Shown: piece by piece, positions 25,566 to 34,665 of the stretch | How positions within the stretch are numbered: the stretch's first letter is position 1 | How the letters are laid out: each line of letters opens with the position of its first letter | Assembly (NCBI GenBank): GCA_018000455.1 | Contig: JAGNJW010000008.1 | Span: 107,360-171,359, forward strand | Length of the DNA stretch: 64,000 bases | Source of the DNA: Acidobacteriota bacterium | GTDB taxonomy: Bacteria > Acidobacteriota > Vicinamibacteria > Vicinamibacterales > UBA2999 | Direction of reading: 5' to 3' | Translations under genes and position numbers: made by a program | Notes under the pieces: generated by a model | The model's database searches: none | What the model was told of the DNA's origin: nothing | Seen by the model: only the letters and a program-made list of their open reading frames with translations

Positions 25566-26063
25566 TTACAACCGAAGTAGCAGCACGATCAGCATCGCCG
25601 ACGTCATGGTGCTGAAGGCCGCCCTGATCGTATTCCACCGATTCCAGCGCGGTTCGAAGCGCTCGCGGGTCGTGCGCAGGGTGGCCTCATCCGCGCCGTC
25701 AACGTCCAGTGCTTGCAGCGCGTTGTTGAGCGGAATGTTGATGATGAACGTCGGCAGCTGCACGCCGAGCAAATAGACCCCGCCGGCAAGAGCGAGCAGC
25801 ACTGTCTCCAGGCCACTCGTCTGTCCTGCGCCGAGTGCCAGACCAGCCACCAGCGCTACGACCGACCCGAGCCACACGAGGCCGAAGAGCGGTTGGCCCT
25901 TCTGGATGACACGATCCATCGCCTGAAACGCCCTGAGGAACTCCCTATCGCCGAGGGGCTTGATGCCGGGCATGACCACCACCGCGAACGCGAACAAGAA
26001 TCCCGCGACGAGCGAGCAGAGGAAGGTGGCAAGAACAAGCACGAGCTGCGCCGCTATTGGCAT
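25566..26063 (-). CDS. DUF1772 (anthrone-oxygenase-like) membrane protein
   Basis: A 165-residue membrane protein with four predicted spans. The pattern of an N-terminal VLATFLCSLVAGFLFAFAVVVMPG segment, a conserved FQAMDRVIQ block, PTFIINIPLNNAL and a C-terminal FEPRWNRWNTIRA is characteristic of the DUF1772 family, related to anthrone oxygenases. The physiological substrate is unknown. It lies 51 bp after the alpha/beta hydrolase stop on the same strand and may form a two-gene unit. It sits in a stretch with gene remnants, suggesting an accessory region. Confidence 0.83.
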   Translation of the reverse strand: MPIAAQLVLVLATFLCSLVAGFLFAFAVVVMPGIKPLGDREFLRAFQAMDRVIQKGQPLFGLVWLGSVVALVAGLALGAGQTSGLETVLLALAGGVYLLGVQLPTFIINIPLNNALQALDVDGADEATLRTTRERFEPRWNRWNTIRAAFSTMTSAMLIVLLLRL

Positions 26064-26114
26064 TCCTGAACCCCTTGGCTGGTGTCCCAGAGTGTGACCG
26101 TACGCTACAACGGC

Positions 26115-27023
26115 TCATTCGTGTTGGCGCAGGAAGCACGCTGCTATGGGTCCGATGCGTTTGGCCTGGGTCAGCCACGGCGCGTGCCCTCCGCCGACGA
26201 CGTGCAACTCCGCATTGGGCATCGCTTTCACCATGCGCTCGCCTGCCGTCACCGACCCGAACGGGTCGTGGTTCCCCCAGAACACCAACGTGGGCTGAGG
26301 AATCCTGGCGAGTTGCTCCGCTGTCAGTCTCATCGCCGGTCGGCTGCCGCGCACGCGGAGCAGGGCGTTGAGCATGGCGAGAAACGTATGCCTGAAGTCC
26401 GGCAGCCGTTCGGTCGCCAGGATCAGGTCGGCGAGTTCGGGGGTGAGCGGGTGTTCGTTGACCATCGTGCTCAACTCTTCTACCTGACTCACTGATGGTG
26501 GCCGCAGCCGGGTCATGACTCGTCCGAGCGGCCGGACCGAGAGGAGGCGCATCAGGAGCGGGGCCGACGTGTCCAAGACGAGAGCGGGGCATCCCACGTG
26601 CACCATCGCTTTCACTCGCTCCGGCCGATCCAGGGCCAGCCAAGTGGTCCAGAGCGAGCCTAGCGAGTTGGCCACGAACGCCGGGGCATCGAGCCCGAGC
26701 CCATCGAGCACCTGGTCGAGGAAGCGCACCGCGTTGTGCCGCAGGTCGCCGGCGAAATCCTTGGTGGTGTCGGTCAGGCCGTAGGCCGGCAAGTCAACGG
26801 CGAACAGACGGAATCCCTCGAGTTCAGCCATCAAGGGGGCCCACATCGCTGCAGGAATCCCGATGCCGTTGACGATCACGACGGCCGGTCCTTCGCCGGA
26901 GACCAGCACATGGGCGTCCCCATCGACCACCGGGACCTCGACGAACCGCGAGTCTGCGTCGATCCCATGCCGGTCGAGCATTCGCTGCTGAGCCGCGATG
27001 AAGCCTTGTCTGGCGTCCCTCAT
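26115..27023 (-). CDS. Alpha/beta-hydrolase
   Basis: A 302-residue alpha/beta-hydrolase fold protein. The expected triad is Ser120 in the nucleophile elbow ANSLGS, Asp253 in GNHDPFG and His280 in GGGHAPW; the oxyanion region is around NGIGIP. The nucleophile motif is N-S-L-G-S rather than the usual G-x-S-x-G, a substitution seen in some family members. No signal peptide, so cytosolic. The substrate class (ester, epoxide, lactone) is not decided by sequence. It precedes the DUF1772 gene on the same strand. Confidence 0.85.
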   Translation of the reverse strand: MRDARQGFIAAQQRMLDRHGIDADSRFVEVPVVDGDAHVLVSGEGPAVVIVNGIGIPAAMWAPLMAELEGFRLFAVDLPAYGLTDTTKDFAGDLRHNAVRFLDQVLDGLGLDAPAFVANSLGSLWTTWLALDRPERVKAMVHVGCPALVLDTSAPLLMRLLSVRPLGRVMTRLRPPSVSQVEELSTMVNEHPLTPELADLILATERLPDFRHTFLAMLNALLRVRGSRPAMRLTAEQLARIPQPTLVFWGNHDPFGSVTAGERMVKAMPNAELHVVGGGHAPWLTQAKRIGPIAACFLRQHE

Positions 27024-27395
27024 GACATGGCACCCGTCATTTGGTCATGCCGCCCGACGACCGGAAGGCGGCATCCTACGGATCCAACAAGTCGGCCGCC
27101 CTCCTCACTCCGGGGGCGAACTCCACCCAGGCGGAATTGTTGCCGCCCTCTGCTCCCGGAGCAAGTAACGCGCTGGCGCTACGGTCGAGGTAACTGCAGG
27201 GAGATGGAACGGGCAAACGCGTGAGCGCCCGGCGTGGCGACAGGCCGGCCGGCGGGCCCTGTGGAGCGGGCCCCGCGATTCCGCCGACACTCGCCCCCGC
27301 AGTCGTCTGTCGGACCGCGGAACCGGGACCAGCGCGCACTCATCATCCAGCAGGCAGCGGTGAACCGCACCTGGTCGGCGAAGACATGACGCAAG

Positions 27396-27562
27396 GGTCC
27401 AGGCGTCGGCGCAGATGAAGCGTGCCGACACACCCGCCCGCTCGGCGCGGGCGCGTGCCGCCTCGAGTATGGCCTCCGAGAGAGATTGATCCCGGAGCAG
27501 CCGCCATTCGCCGCCAGGCGTCGGGCTACGGCCACCGTGGTCGCGCCGGTCCCACGGCCAAA
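27396..27562 (-). pseudogene. Frameshifted fragment of a class I SAM-dependent methyltransferase
   Basis: The gene-free stretch 27024-27563 contains one recognisable remnant. On the minus strand, RFGRGTGATTVAVARRLA is methyltransferase motif I, continuing to CSGINLS. The reading then resumes in another frame as LSEAILEAARARAERAGVS and FICADAWT. The junction is a CTCTCT run where two bases appear to have been added. The N-terminal part is missing: the fragment abuts the stop of the DUF4256 gene. Beyond 27396 I find no convincing continuation, so both ends look lost. The rest of the stretch (27024-27395) shows nothing I can name. Confidence 0.6.
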
Positions 27563-27563
27563 C

Positions 27564-28109
27564 CTAGACGCTGATCGAGCCGCGGAAACCTCTGGCGGCA
27601 TAGTACGACTCGGCCCCGTTGTGATACACGAAGACCAACCCGAACCGCCGATCGCAGAAGAGTGCGCCCCCGAGCTTGCGGACCTCCGGCGGCGTATTCA
27701 CCCAGCTCGACGTCTTCAGATCGAACTCACCGAGCGTCTGCAGGGCTCGATACTGCGCCTCCGTCAGCAGCTCGATGCCGAGTGAGGTGGCCACTTCCAT
27801 CGCGCTGCCACGCGGCTTGTTCTCCTTGCGGGACGCGAGCGCTTCGGCGTCGTAGCACAGACTACGCCGGTCCTTTGGACTCTCCGCGGCGCAGTCGCAA
27901 AAGGTGACGGCACCCGACTTCTTGTCGACGCCGATCACATCCGGCTCGCCGCCGGAGCGTTCCATGCCCAGAAGCACGTCGCGCGCGCGCGCGTTGGCCT
28001 CGAGCCTGTCTTCAACCGCGCTCCAGTCCACTCCCTTGTGACGCTCCGGGTGCTTGCGGAACCGCTCTTCGAGCGTCTTCACCAGCGAGGCCTTGTCTGC
28101 TGCTTTCAC
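27564..28109 (-). CDS. DUF4256 family protein
   Basis: A 181-residue soluble protein of the DUF4256 family, recognised from the ERFRKHPERHKGVDW block, the aspartate-rich DVIGVDKKSG segment, CYDAEALASRKENKPRGSA and the C-terminal FVYHNGAESYYAARGFRG. Function unknown. The frame is open to a GTG at 28142, but I chose GTG 28109, which has GGGAG seven bases upstream and starts MKAADKASLVKTLEERF like family members. It lies 49 bp downstream of a VOC gene in the same orientation. Confidence 0.85.
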   Translation of the reverse strand: MKAADKASLVKTLEERFRKHPERHKGVDWSAVEDRLEANARARDVLLGMERSGGEPDVIGVDKKSGAVTFCDCAAESPKDRRSLCYDAEALASRKENKPRGSAMEVATSLGIELLTEAQYRALQTLGEFDLKTSSWVNTPPEVRKLGGALFCDRRFGLVFVYHNGAESYYAARGFRGSISV

Positions 28110-28158
28110 GTGCTGACTCCCTGTGCGGCCGCTGCTCTCCACCGCTCGGAACCGGCGG

Positions 28159-28593
28159 TCAGGCCAACGCCTGGGCCGAGTAGTTCACCATCCAGTTGAT
28201 CCCGAACCGGTCGGTCAGGCTGCCGAAGTAGTCGCCCCAGAACTGATCCGCGATGGGCATGGTGATGGTGCCGCCCTCTGCCAGCGCGTTGAAGATCCGG
28301 TCGGCGTCCTTCTTGCTGTCTGGATGGACGGAGATGGAGATGTTGTTCCCCTCGACGCGTGCGGGCCCCATGCCCGCGATCATGTCGCTGGCCATGATCA
28401 GCTGGCCGTCCGGAAGCTCGAGGCCGACGTGCAGCACCAGATTTTTCTGCTCGGGCGTGAGCGTGAATCCGTCCTGCGGTGGCATCGAACCGAACCGGTG
28501 GATCTCGGTCAGCTTGCCGCCCAGAGCTTTCGCGTAGAAGGTGAATGCTTCTTCGGCCTTGTTGCTGAAGTTGAGGTATGGATTGATCTTCAT
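28159..28593 (-). CDS. VOC family protein (PhnB-like)
   Basis: A 144-residue vicinal-oxygen-chelate-fold protein of the PhnB/3-demethylubiquinone methyltransferase-like group. Typical pieces are INPYLNFSNKAEEAFTFYAK at the start, a middle GQLIMASDM and the end DRFGINWMVNY. Such proteins are often annotated as glyoxalase or resistance proteins, but a reaction cannot be assigned here. ATG 28593 follows GGAGA; the frame stays open further upstream without homology. It is the first gene of a small minus-strand set with DUF4256. Confidence 0.87.
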   Translation of the reverse strand: MKINPYLNFSNKAEEAFTFYAKALGGKLTEIHRFGSMPPQDGFTLTPEQKNLVLHVGLELPDGQLIMASDMIAGMGPARVEGNNISISVHPDSKKDADRIFNALAEGGTITMPIADQFWGDYFGSLTDRFGINWMVNYSAQALA

Positions 28594-28654
28594 GGTGTCT
28601 CGCTCTCCAGTCTGCTCTACGTGACCACGCCGCACACCGGGCCGCAGAAGTCGC

Positions 28655-29842
28655 ATGATCCGCCGGCTCGCCGTCGACTGCAAGTCGGACGCCGTCAGCC
28701 CTGATGACGGCAGCAGCGAGGACCCGGCCGAGGCGTCGAGTTGCTCGCGGTGCCCTAAGATCGAGAACTGGAGCCGCGATTTGACCGACACCGGCGATAT
28801 CGACTCGCCATCCGCCGACACGGACTCGCAGGATCGTCCCACGGGCCTCCTCACGGCCTGGGAGCGCCGCACCCGCATCTGGGCGCTGGTGTTCGCGGCG
28901 GTGACACTCTTCGTGACCCTGCCGCTGGCCGTGGCATTCCGCCCGGGCTGGATGATGGGCACGGCGCTTGTGCTCGCCCCTGTCATCGCCGTGTATGCCT
29001 GGCAGACGGCGAAGATCCGCCGGCGCCGCGCGATTCTCGGTCAGCCGTTCCCTCCCGCGTGGGAGGCGGTTCTGCAGCAGGAGGTCGTTTTCTTCAGGGC
29101 TCTCGACCCGGCGGACCAGCAGCGGTTCCGTCGCCAACTCCAGGTCTTCCTCGGCGAGAAGCACGTCACCGGCATCAGGATGCAGCTGGACACGACCACA
29201 CGCGTCCTGGCCGGGGCCAGTGCCATCATCCCGATTTTCGGGTTCCCCGACTGGGAGTGGGACCAGATCACGGAGGTGCTCGTCTACCCGAACCGGTTCG
29301 ACGGCGAATTCCAGTTCGGCGACGCGCGCGGACACGACATCCTCGGGATGGTCGGCACGGGCAGCCTGAACCGGCTGATGATTCTGTCGAAGCCCGATCT
29401 CGTCAGCGGATTCCGGAACGCCACCGACAAGCGCAACGTCGGCATTCACGAGTTCGCGCATCTGGTGGACAAGACCGACGGCGTGGTCGACGGCGTGCCC
29501 GAGGTGGGGCTCGAGCGGGGCGCGGTCGAACCCTGGATCAAGCTGATGCGCCGCAAGATGGCCGAGATCGAGGCCGGGACATCCGATATCAACCGCTACG
29601 CGCTGACCAACGAGGCCGAGTTCTTCGCGGTGACCACGGAGTACTTCTTCGAGCGGCCTGGCATCATGAAGCAGAAGCATCCGGTGCTCTACGACGCGCT
29701 CGAGCGCGTCTTCAACCAGGACCTGCGGACGCGCGTCGCCGCGGTCCAGCGCGAACTGGCGCGGGGCCGCCAGACATTCGGCCGGAATTCGCCGTGCCCC
29801 TGTGGCAGCGGCCAGAAGTTCAAGAAGTGTTGCCTGGAGTAG
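28655..29842 (+). CDS. MtfA/DgsA-like M90 zinc peptidase with C-terminal SEC-C motif
   Basis: A 395-residue protein. After a hydrophilic N-terminal ~65 residues come two membrane spans (about 70-110), then an M90 zinc-peptidase domain: His265-Glu266 and His269 in IHEFAHLVD, with the further glutamate motif TNEAEFFAV. In E. coli MtfA is a cytosolic peptidase that binds the Mlc repressor. The last ~25 residues form a zinc-binding SEC-C motif (SPCPCGSGQKFKKCC), as on SecA, an unusual addition. The true start could lie downstream of ATG 28655, since residues 1-45 show no homology that I recognise. Divergent from the VOC gene. Confidence 0.87.
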   Translation: MIRRLAVDCKSDAVSPDDGSSEDPAEASSCSRCPKIENWSRDLTDTGDIDSPSADTDSQDRPTGLLTAWERRTRIWALVFAAVTLFVTLPLAVAFRPGWMMGTALVLAPVIAVYAWQTAKIRRRRAILGQPFPPAWEAVLQQEVVFFRALDPADQQRFRRQLQVFLGEKHVTGIRMQLDTTTRVLAGASAIIPIFGFPDWEWDQITEVLVYPNRFDGEFQFGDARGHDILGMVGTGSLNRLMILSKPDLVSGFRNATDKRNVGIHEFAHLVDKTDGVVDGVPEVGLERGAVEPWIKLMRRKMAEIEAGTSDINRYALTNEAEFFAVTTEYFFERPGIMKQKHPVLYDALERVFNQDLRTRVAAVQRELARGRQTFGRNSPCPCGSGQKFKKCCLE

Positions 29843-29939
29843 CTGCCGAGCGGACGTGCGCTCGTGCGATCAACTCAGAGCAGCGACATGGCCCGAGGTC
29901 GCACAACGCTCGCGCCCGGCACGGCTCCAGCTCAACGCG

Positions 29940-30911
29940 CTACGGCATCTTCGAGCGGTCCACTTCGGCGGCGATGTAGCCGAAGGCGGCCCACTGACGG
30001 CCGGCGAGCACCTTGTCGAAGATCTCCTTCGCCTTGGCCGTGTCGCCCATCACGAAGTAGTAGTTGCCCACGCCGTAGCCCTGCGTGGCGATCGTCAGAT
30101 CGTCGGCGTTGGTCGTGTCGAGCAGCGCCTCCGGCTTCTCGAGGCCCTTGTACATCAGCAGCCGCTTGTGGTACGAGTCGTTCTCGAGGATGTCCATCTT
30201 GGGCGTGATGCGTGCCAGCACCTTCGCCGCCGCGGCCTTGTCGCCTCGGCGCATGTAGGTCATCCACTGCCAGTCGCTCGTGGCCACGATCGAGTCGTCG
30301 TTGGTCGAGACCTTCATGCACTCGTCGTAGGCCCGCGAGGCGTTGGCGAAGTCGCCCTCGAGATAGTAGGCGAGCCCGAGGTGATACCAGATGTTGAAGT
30401 GCAGCGAGCTGCGCGGCTGGCCGGTGGCGTTGGGCGCGCCATCGGGCTCGATCTCGTCCTTGGTGCCGGCGATGAGCGTGACCGCCTTCTCGAAATCGGC
30501 GACGGCGCCGTCGAAGTTGCGTACGGTGATGTTGCGATGTCCGCGATGACGGTAGAAGCGGGCGTCGTTCGGGAACTTCTCGATGCCCTTCGTGAAGGTG
30601 GCGATGGCGTTGCGGTACTGCCACAGGTAGCCCTGTCGCCGCCCGACCCAGATGAGCGCGTCGGCGCTCTCGGGGTTCACGGCGAGCTCTGCCTCCGCGG
30701 CCTGAAGATTCGCTTCGAGCTTGGCGCGGTCGGCCGCCGGCAGTTCCATCGGCACCAGCGGCCGGCCGGTCACGGAAGTCGCCTCGGCCTCGGGCTGGGC
30801 AGCGGGCGCGGCGGCGGGTGTGGTCGTTGCCGGCGCGGGTTCGCTCGAACCGCACGCGGCCAGGCCAGCACTGAGGGCCGCGACGGCGGCCATGACACGA
30901 AGTCGATGCAT
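29940..30911 (-). CDS. TPR-repeat lipoprotein
   Basis: A 323-residue predicted lipoprotein: hydrophobic core RVMAAVAALSAG and lipobox LAAC with the cysteine at residue 20, then an Ala/Pro/Thr-rich linker (~21-50). The remainder consists of helical tetratricopeptide-like repeats, for example ALIWVGRRQGYLWQYRNAIATF, RNFDGAVADFEKAV and HLGLAYYLEGDFANASRAYD. It probably serves as a periplasmic-face protein-interaction scaffold. ATG 30911 follows AGGAGA. It starts 19 bp after the rmuC stop on the same strand, so the two may share a transcript. Confidence 0.83.
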   Translation of the reverse strand: MHRLRVMAAVAALSAGLAACGSSEPAPATTTPAAAPAAQPEAEATSVTGRPLVPMELPAADRAKLEANLQAAEAELAVNPESADALIWVGRRQGYLWQYRNAIATFTKGIEKFPNDARFYRHRGHRNITVRNFDGAVADFEKAVTLIAGTKDEIEPDGAPNATGQPRSSLHFNIWYHLGLAYYLEGDFANASRAYDECMKVSTNDDSIVATSDWQWMTYMRRGDKAAAAKVLARITPKMDILENDSYHKRLLMYKGLEKPEALLDTTNADDLTIATQGYGVGNYYFVMGDTAKAKEIFDKVLAGRQWAAFGYIAAEVDRSKMP

Positions 30912-30930
30912 TTGAGATTCTCCTGAGGGA

Positions 30931-32457
30931 TTATCGATCGTTGCCGGCGGCGGCCGGCGCCAACTCGTCTGATGGCGAATCGGTCGGCACGGTCTCGGGC
31001 GCCGACTCCGGCGCCGATTCAGCCGCCGCATCACTGTTGTCTCGTGCGAGGAACAGGCGGGCCACGCCGTGCGGCGAGCGCGGCGTCGTGTCGACCTCGC
31101 CTACGATGCCCAGTTCGTCGCCAGTGGCGGCGCCCAGATCGCGGAAGCGCCGCGCTGTCACCAGCACGCGCCCTTCGTAGGTGGCGACGGTTTCATTGAA
31201 CGCGCGCACCGTGCCGTCGAGCCGCCCGCGCAGCGTCTCCATGCGATCGGTCAGGTGCCGCACGCGGTCGTAGAGCTCCTTGCCGAGCCGGCTCACCTGT
31301 TCGGCGTTGCGCGTCAGGCGCTCCTGACGCCACCCGTGGGCGACCGCGCGCAAGAGCGCGATGAGCGTGAGCGGGCTGGCCGGAAAGACCTGCGTCCCGA
31401 CGCCGAACTCGATGAGGTGCGCGTCCTGCTGCAGCGCGGCCTGGAACACCGCCTCGCCCGGCAGGAACATCACGACGAACTCCGGCGACGGTTGGAACTG
31501 CTCCCAGTAGCCCTTGGCGCCGAGCTTGGTCATGTGGTCGCGCACCTGGCGCGAGTGGTCGGCGAGCTTCTGCTCCCGCGTCTGCTCGTCGGCGGCTTCC
31601 TGCGCGTCGAGATAGGCCTCGAGCGGCGCCTTGGCGTCGATGACCACCGTGCGTCCGCCCGGCAGCCGCACCAGCAGATCCGGCCGGATGCGCCCGTTTT
31701 CGGTGGTGTGGCTGGTCTGCTCGTCGAAGTCGCAGTACTCGAGCATGCCGGCCATCTCGACCACCCGGCGCAACTGCATCTCGCCCCAGCGGCCGCGCAC
31801 GGTCGGCGTGCGCAGCGCCCGCACGAGGTTGGTGGTTTCCGTGCGCAGCTGTGTCTGGCTGCGCCCGATGGCTTCCAGCAGCGCCGAGATCTCGGCGCCG
31901 GTCTCGACGCGGTTCTTCTCGACCTCGCCCAGCTTGCGGTCGACCTGCTGCAGCACGTCGCGGATCGGCGACACCAGTTCGTCGAACGCCTGTTGCTTCT
32001 TCGACATCTCGGTCACGGCGCTCTTTTCGACGACCGAGAGGCGCTCGTGCGCGAGCTTCAGGAACTCGTCGTTGCTCGACTTGAGAGCGGCGCCGGCGAG
32101 CGTTTGGAAGCTGTTGCGCAACTGATCCTGCGCCTGCGATAACAGCTCGAGCTGTTGTGGAACGATCTCGCGCTGGTGGACGAGCTCGGTGCCGACGCGC
32201 GCCAGCTCTTCGCGCAGCGATGATCCCTCGCTGCGCGCGCGATCGAGGTCGTCGCGCGAGCGCACCAGCTCGTGCTGCACTTCGCCGAGCCGCCTGGTCG
32301 TCTGGTGGAACAGCGCCTGGGCGGCGCCGATGGTGGCCTGATGCGTCGAGATCGATTCGGTGAGATCCCGCCGGAACTGCCCGCGCGCCACGACCCAAGC
32401 CGCCAGCGCGCCCGAAGCCAGGCCCGTCACGAGCGACAACAGCACAACCGTATCCAT
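30931..32457 (-). CDS. rmuC: RmuC-family DNA recombination protein
   Basis: A 508-residue protein: an N-terminal membrane anchor (VVLLSLVTGLASGALAAWVV), a long coiled coil of about 150 residues, and the conserved RmuC nuclease-like domain (TPTVRGRWGEMQLRRVVEMAGM, RPDLLVRLPGGRTVVIDAKAPLEAYL). In E. coli RmuC limits inversions between short inverted repeats. The C-terminal ~45 residues are a Ser/Pro/Glu-rich tail of low complexity. ATG 32457 is chosen because the anchor follows at once; no strong ribosome site is visible. The 287-bp gap to the divergent PEGA gene holds only a possible -10 TACACT near 32535 and a short hairpin. Confidence 0.92.
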   Translation of the reverse strand: MDTVVLLSLVTGLASGALAAWVVARGQFRRDLTESISTHQATIGAAQALFHQTTRRLGEVQHELVRSRDDLDRARSEGSSLREELARVGTELVHQREIVPQQLELLSQAQDQLRNSFQTLAGAALKSSNDEFLKLAHERLSVVEKSAVTEMSKKQQAFDELVSPIRDVLQQVDRKLGEVEKNRVETGAEISALLEAIGRSQTQLRTETTNLVRALRTPTVRGRWGEMQLRRVVEMAGMLEYCDFDEQTSHTTENGRIRPDLLVRLPGGRTVVIDAKAPLEAYLDAQEAADEQTREQKLADHSRQVRDHMTKLGAKGYWEQFQPSPEFVVMFLPGEAVFQAALQQDAHLIEFGVGTQVFPASPLTLIALLRAVAHGWRQERLTRNAEQVSRLGKELYDRVRHLTDRMETLRGRLDGTVRAFNETVATYEGRVLVTARRFRDLGAATGDELGIVGEVDTTPRSPHGVARLFLARDNSDAAAESAPESAPETVPTDSPSDELAPAAAGNDR

Positions 32458-32744
32458 CGTTGCAGAACCGCCCATCCGGGGGAGTGCCTGAACCGCGCCG
32501 AACACGGCAGAACCGTGCGGTACAGCGCAGTGTAGCAGGGCTTCGCGGCCACGAATTCGGATTCTGCCAGGACCAGATCACGAAATCGGTCAGGCACTGC
32601 CCCATCCCGTCGCCGGGGCGACGCGCCTCGGTCGCCAGACCGGCCGCGCGGCAACACGTTCTGGCCCGTGCCTGCGTGGGGCTGCGCGGCGGCTCCGGCG
32701 GCCCGACAGTGGTGCGGATTTTGTAATTCGTTGACCGGATCCCC

Positions 32745-34598
32745 ATGACCGACTCGACCCCAGTCTTTGCTGACGGCTTCGGACGGCGTCTCGTGCGCCT
32801 CGAGTCGGCCGAGGCGGCGCCCACCGAGCACCTGCTGATCAGCCCTGCCTTGGCCACCCATCCAGGCTTCGCAGCCGCCCTCGGCGACCGGGTCGCCAAG
32901 CTGCACGGACGCCGTCTTACAGCCTATGCCCGCGTCCAGAGGATCGACGGTGACGGTCCAGGTGGCCTCAGTCTCGTCAGCGACTACGTGAAGGGGTGGC
33001 GCCTGGCGGATCTGCTCGACGTGGCCGAGTCGGAGAACCTCACGCTCGACATCGGCGTGGTCATGCTGCTGCTGCGGCAGCTGCTGCCCAGCGCGGCACT
33101 CCTCTCCACGCAGATCCGCGACGCCTCCAGCGGCGCGCTCGGGCCGGAGCACCTGCTGCTCACGCCGCAGGGCCGGCTGGTGCTGACCGACTACGTCTTC
33201 GGGCCGGCCGTCGACGCCCTCGGGTGGGATGCCGCGCAGCTCTGGCACCAACTCCGCATCGCCACGCCGGCCGGAGCGCAGGGCAAGGCCGTCTCGCAAC
33301 GGGGCGATGTCGTGCAGGTGGGTGTCACGGTGCTCTCACTCGTTGCCGGCCGCCGTTTGCGCGACGACGAGTTCCCCGAGCGGCTCGAAGGGCTCGTGAC
33401 GAGCGCCCGCCAGAAGACGCCGGCGGTGATCGATGCGCCGCTGTCGCCGGGCCTGCGGGACTGGCTGTTGCGCGCCTTGCAGCTGGCGCCGAAGAGCTTC
33501 GAGAAACTGTTCGACGCGCAGATGGCCCTCGAGCGGCTGCTGGCGACCGACGGCGCGCTGCTGGCGCAGCCGGCCGAACTGGACCAGGCCGTGTCGCGGT
33601 TCGAGCGCTTCATGCCGGCCTTCGAAGCGCCGGCGCCGCCGCCCGAGCCGCTGCTGCTCGAAGCGCCGCCCCCCGACCTCGTGCCGCCGGCCGTGGCCTT
33701 CGACCGCCCCGCAGTGGCCGAGCCTGTCATTTCGGCGCTGCCGCCCGATTCGGTTGAGGCGCCCGCCCCCACGCGCAAGTCCGGCGTTCGCAAGAGGAAG
33801 GTCGAGGATCCGCCCCAGCCGGCGGCGTCGGTCGAGCCCGTGGAGCAGCCCGTTCATGCGGCTGTCTATCCGCCAGCCGCCGCTGGGATTTCCCCCGGTG
33901 AGACGGCGCGGCCCGCGGTGGGCCAAGCTGCCGACCCGGTACCGGAGCCGGCGTCGGAATCGGCCGCGCCGGTCGTGCCATTCCCGGCGCCCGCCGCGAA
34001 GTGGACCGCTGCCCCGGTGGTCGAGGTCACCCCCGAGCTACTGCCCGAGCCGGTGTTCGTCGAGGCCGAGACGCCTTGGTGGCGGTCGGCGCGCCTGGTG
34101 GCCGCGCTGGCGGCCGTCGCCGTGGCGCAAACGGCGTTCATCGGGTGGATGCTGACGCGCCCCTCCGAGAACCTCGGCGCCGATGGTGAACTCGTGGTGC
34201 AGTCGCGGCCCGAGGGCGCCACCGTCGTGGTCGACGATCGTGAGCAGGGCGTCACGCCGCTGACCCTGCGAGTGAGGCCCGGCACCCACGTGCTGCAGGT
34301 GCGCGCCGGCACCGCCGAGCCGCGCGTGATTCCTCTGCAGATTCGGCCCGGCGTGCAGACGGCGCAGTACGTCGAGCTGCAGGGCGTGGCCACGACGGGC
34401 GTGCTCGAGGTGCGCAGCGAGCCCTCGAAGGCCCGTGTCACCATCGATGGCCGCGAGCGCGGCTCGACGCCGCTCACGCTGCGCGACGTGGCTCCGGGCG
34501 ACTATCAGGTCGTCCTGGAGCGTGCGGGTTGGAAGTCCACCCAGGTGGTGCGGGTCGAGCCGGGCGGGACGGCCCAGCTGGTGGTGCCGATCCGGTGA
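32745..34598 (+). CDS. Membrane protein with degenerate kinase-like domain and two PEGA domains
   Basis: A 617-residue protein. Residues ~15-280 resemble a protein-kinase fold in layout (LLISPALATHPGF, LVSDYVKGWRLADLL, GPEHLLLTPQGRLVLTDY), but the expected HRD catalytic aspartate is absent, so this would be a pseudokinase. Next is a ~170-residue Pro/Ala-rich linker, one membrane span (about 447-470) and two PEGA domains (LVVQSRPEGATVVVDD and LEVRSEPSKARVTIDG). The layout points to envelope sensing with PEGA outside. The secreted DinB gene begins 67 bp downstream. Confidence 0.78.
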   Translation: MTDSTPVFADGFGRRLVRLESAEAAPTEHLLISPALATHPGFAAALGDRVAKLHGRRLTAYARVQRIDGDGPGGLSLVSDYVKGWRLADLLDVAESENLTLDIGVVMLLLRQLLPSAALLSTQIRDASSGALGPEHLLLTPQGRLVLTDYVFGPAVDALGWDAAQLWHQLRIATPAGAQGKAVSQRGDVVQVGVTVLSLVAGRRLRDDEFPERLEGLVTSARQKTPAVIDAPLSPGLRDWLLRALQLAPKSFEKLFDAQMALERLLATDGALLAQPAELDQAVSRFERFMPAFEAPAPPPEPLLLEAPPPDLVPPAVAFDRPAVAEPVISALPPDSVEAPAPTRKSGVRKRKVEDPPQPAASVEPVEQPVHAAVYPPAAAGISPGETARPAVGQAADPVPEPASESAAPVVPFPAPAAKWTAAPVVEVTPELLPEPVFVEAETPWWRSARLVAALAAVAVAQTAFIGWMLTRPSENLGADGELVVQSRPEGATVVVDDREQGVTPLTLRVRPGTHVLQVRAGTAEPRVIPLQIRPGVQTAQYVELQGVATTGVLEVRSEPSKARVTIDGRERGSTPLTLRDVAPGDYQVVLERAGWKSTQVVRVEPGGTAQLVVPIR

Positions 34599-34631
34599 AA
34601 TTGCGTGTAGAGGTGTGGCGGAGCAGTGGGC

Positions 34632-34637
34632 TACAAT
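34632..34637 (+). promoter_or_regulatory. Candidate -10 box for the DinB gene
   Basis: TACAAT at 34632-34637 lies 28 bases before the ATG at 34666, followed by AAGGAGAG as ribosome site. No good -35 match sits at the usual distance, so this is a weak promoter call. Confidence 0.35.
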
Positions 34638-34665
34638 TCCAAAACTTTCAAGGAGAGTGCCCTGC

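Noticed and set aside
32458..32744. Possible small gene or phage remnant in the gap between rmuC and the PEGA gene
   Set aside because: Only weak hairpins and a possible -10 box are seen; no frame looks protein-like.
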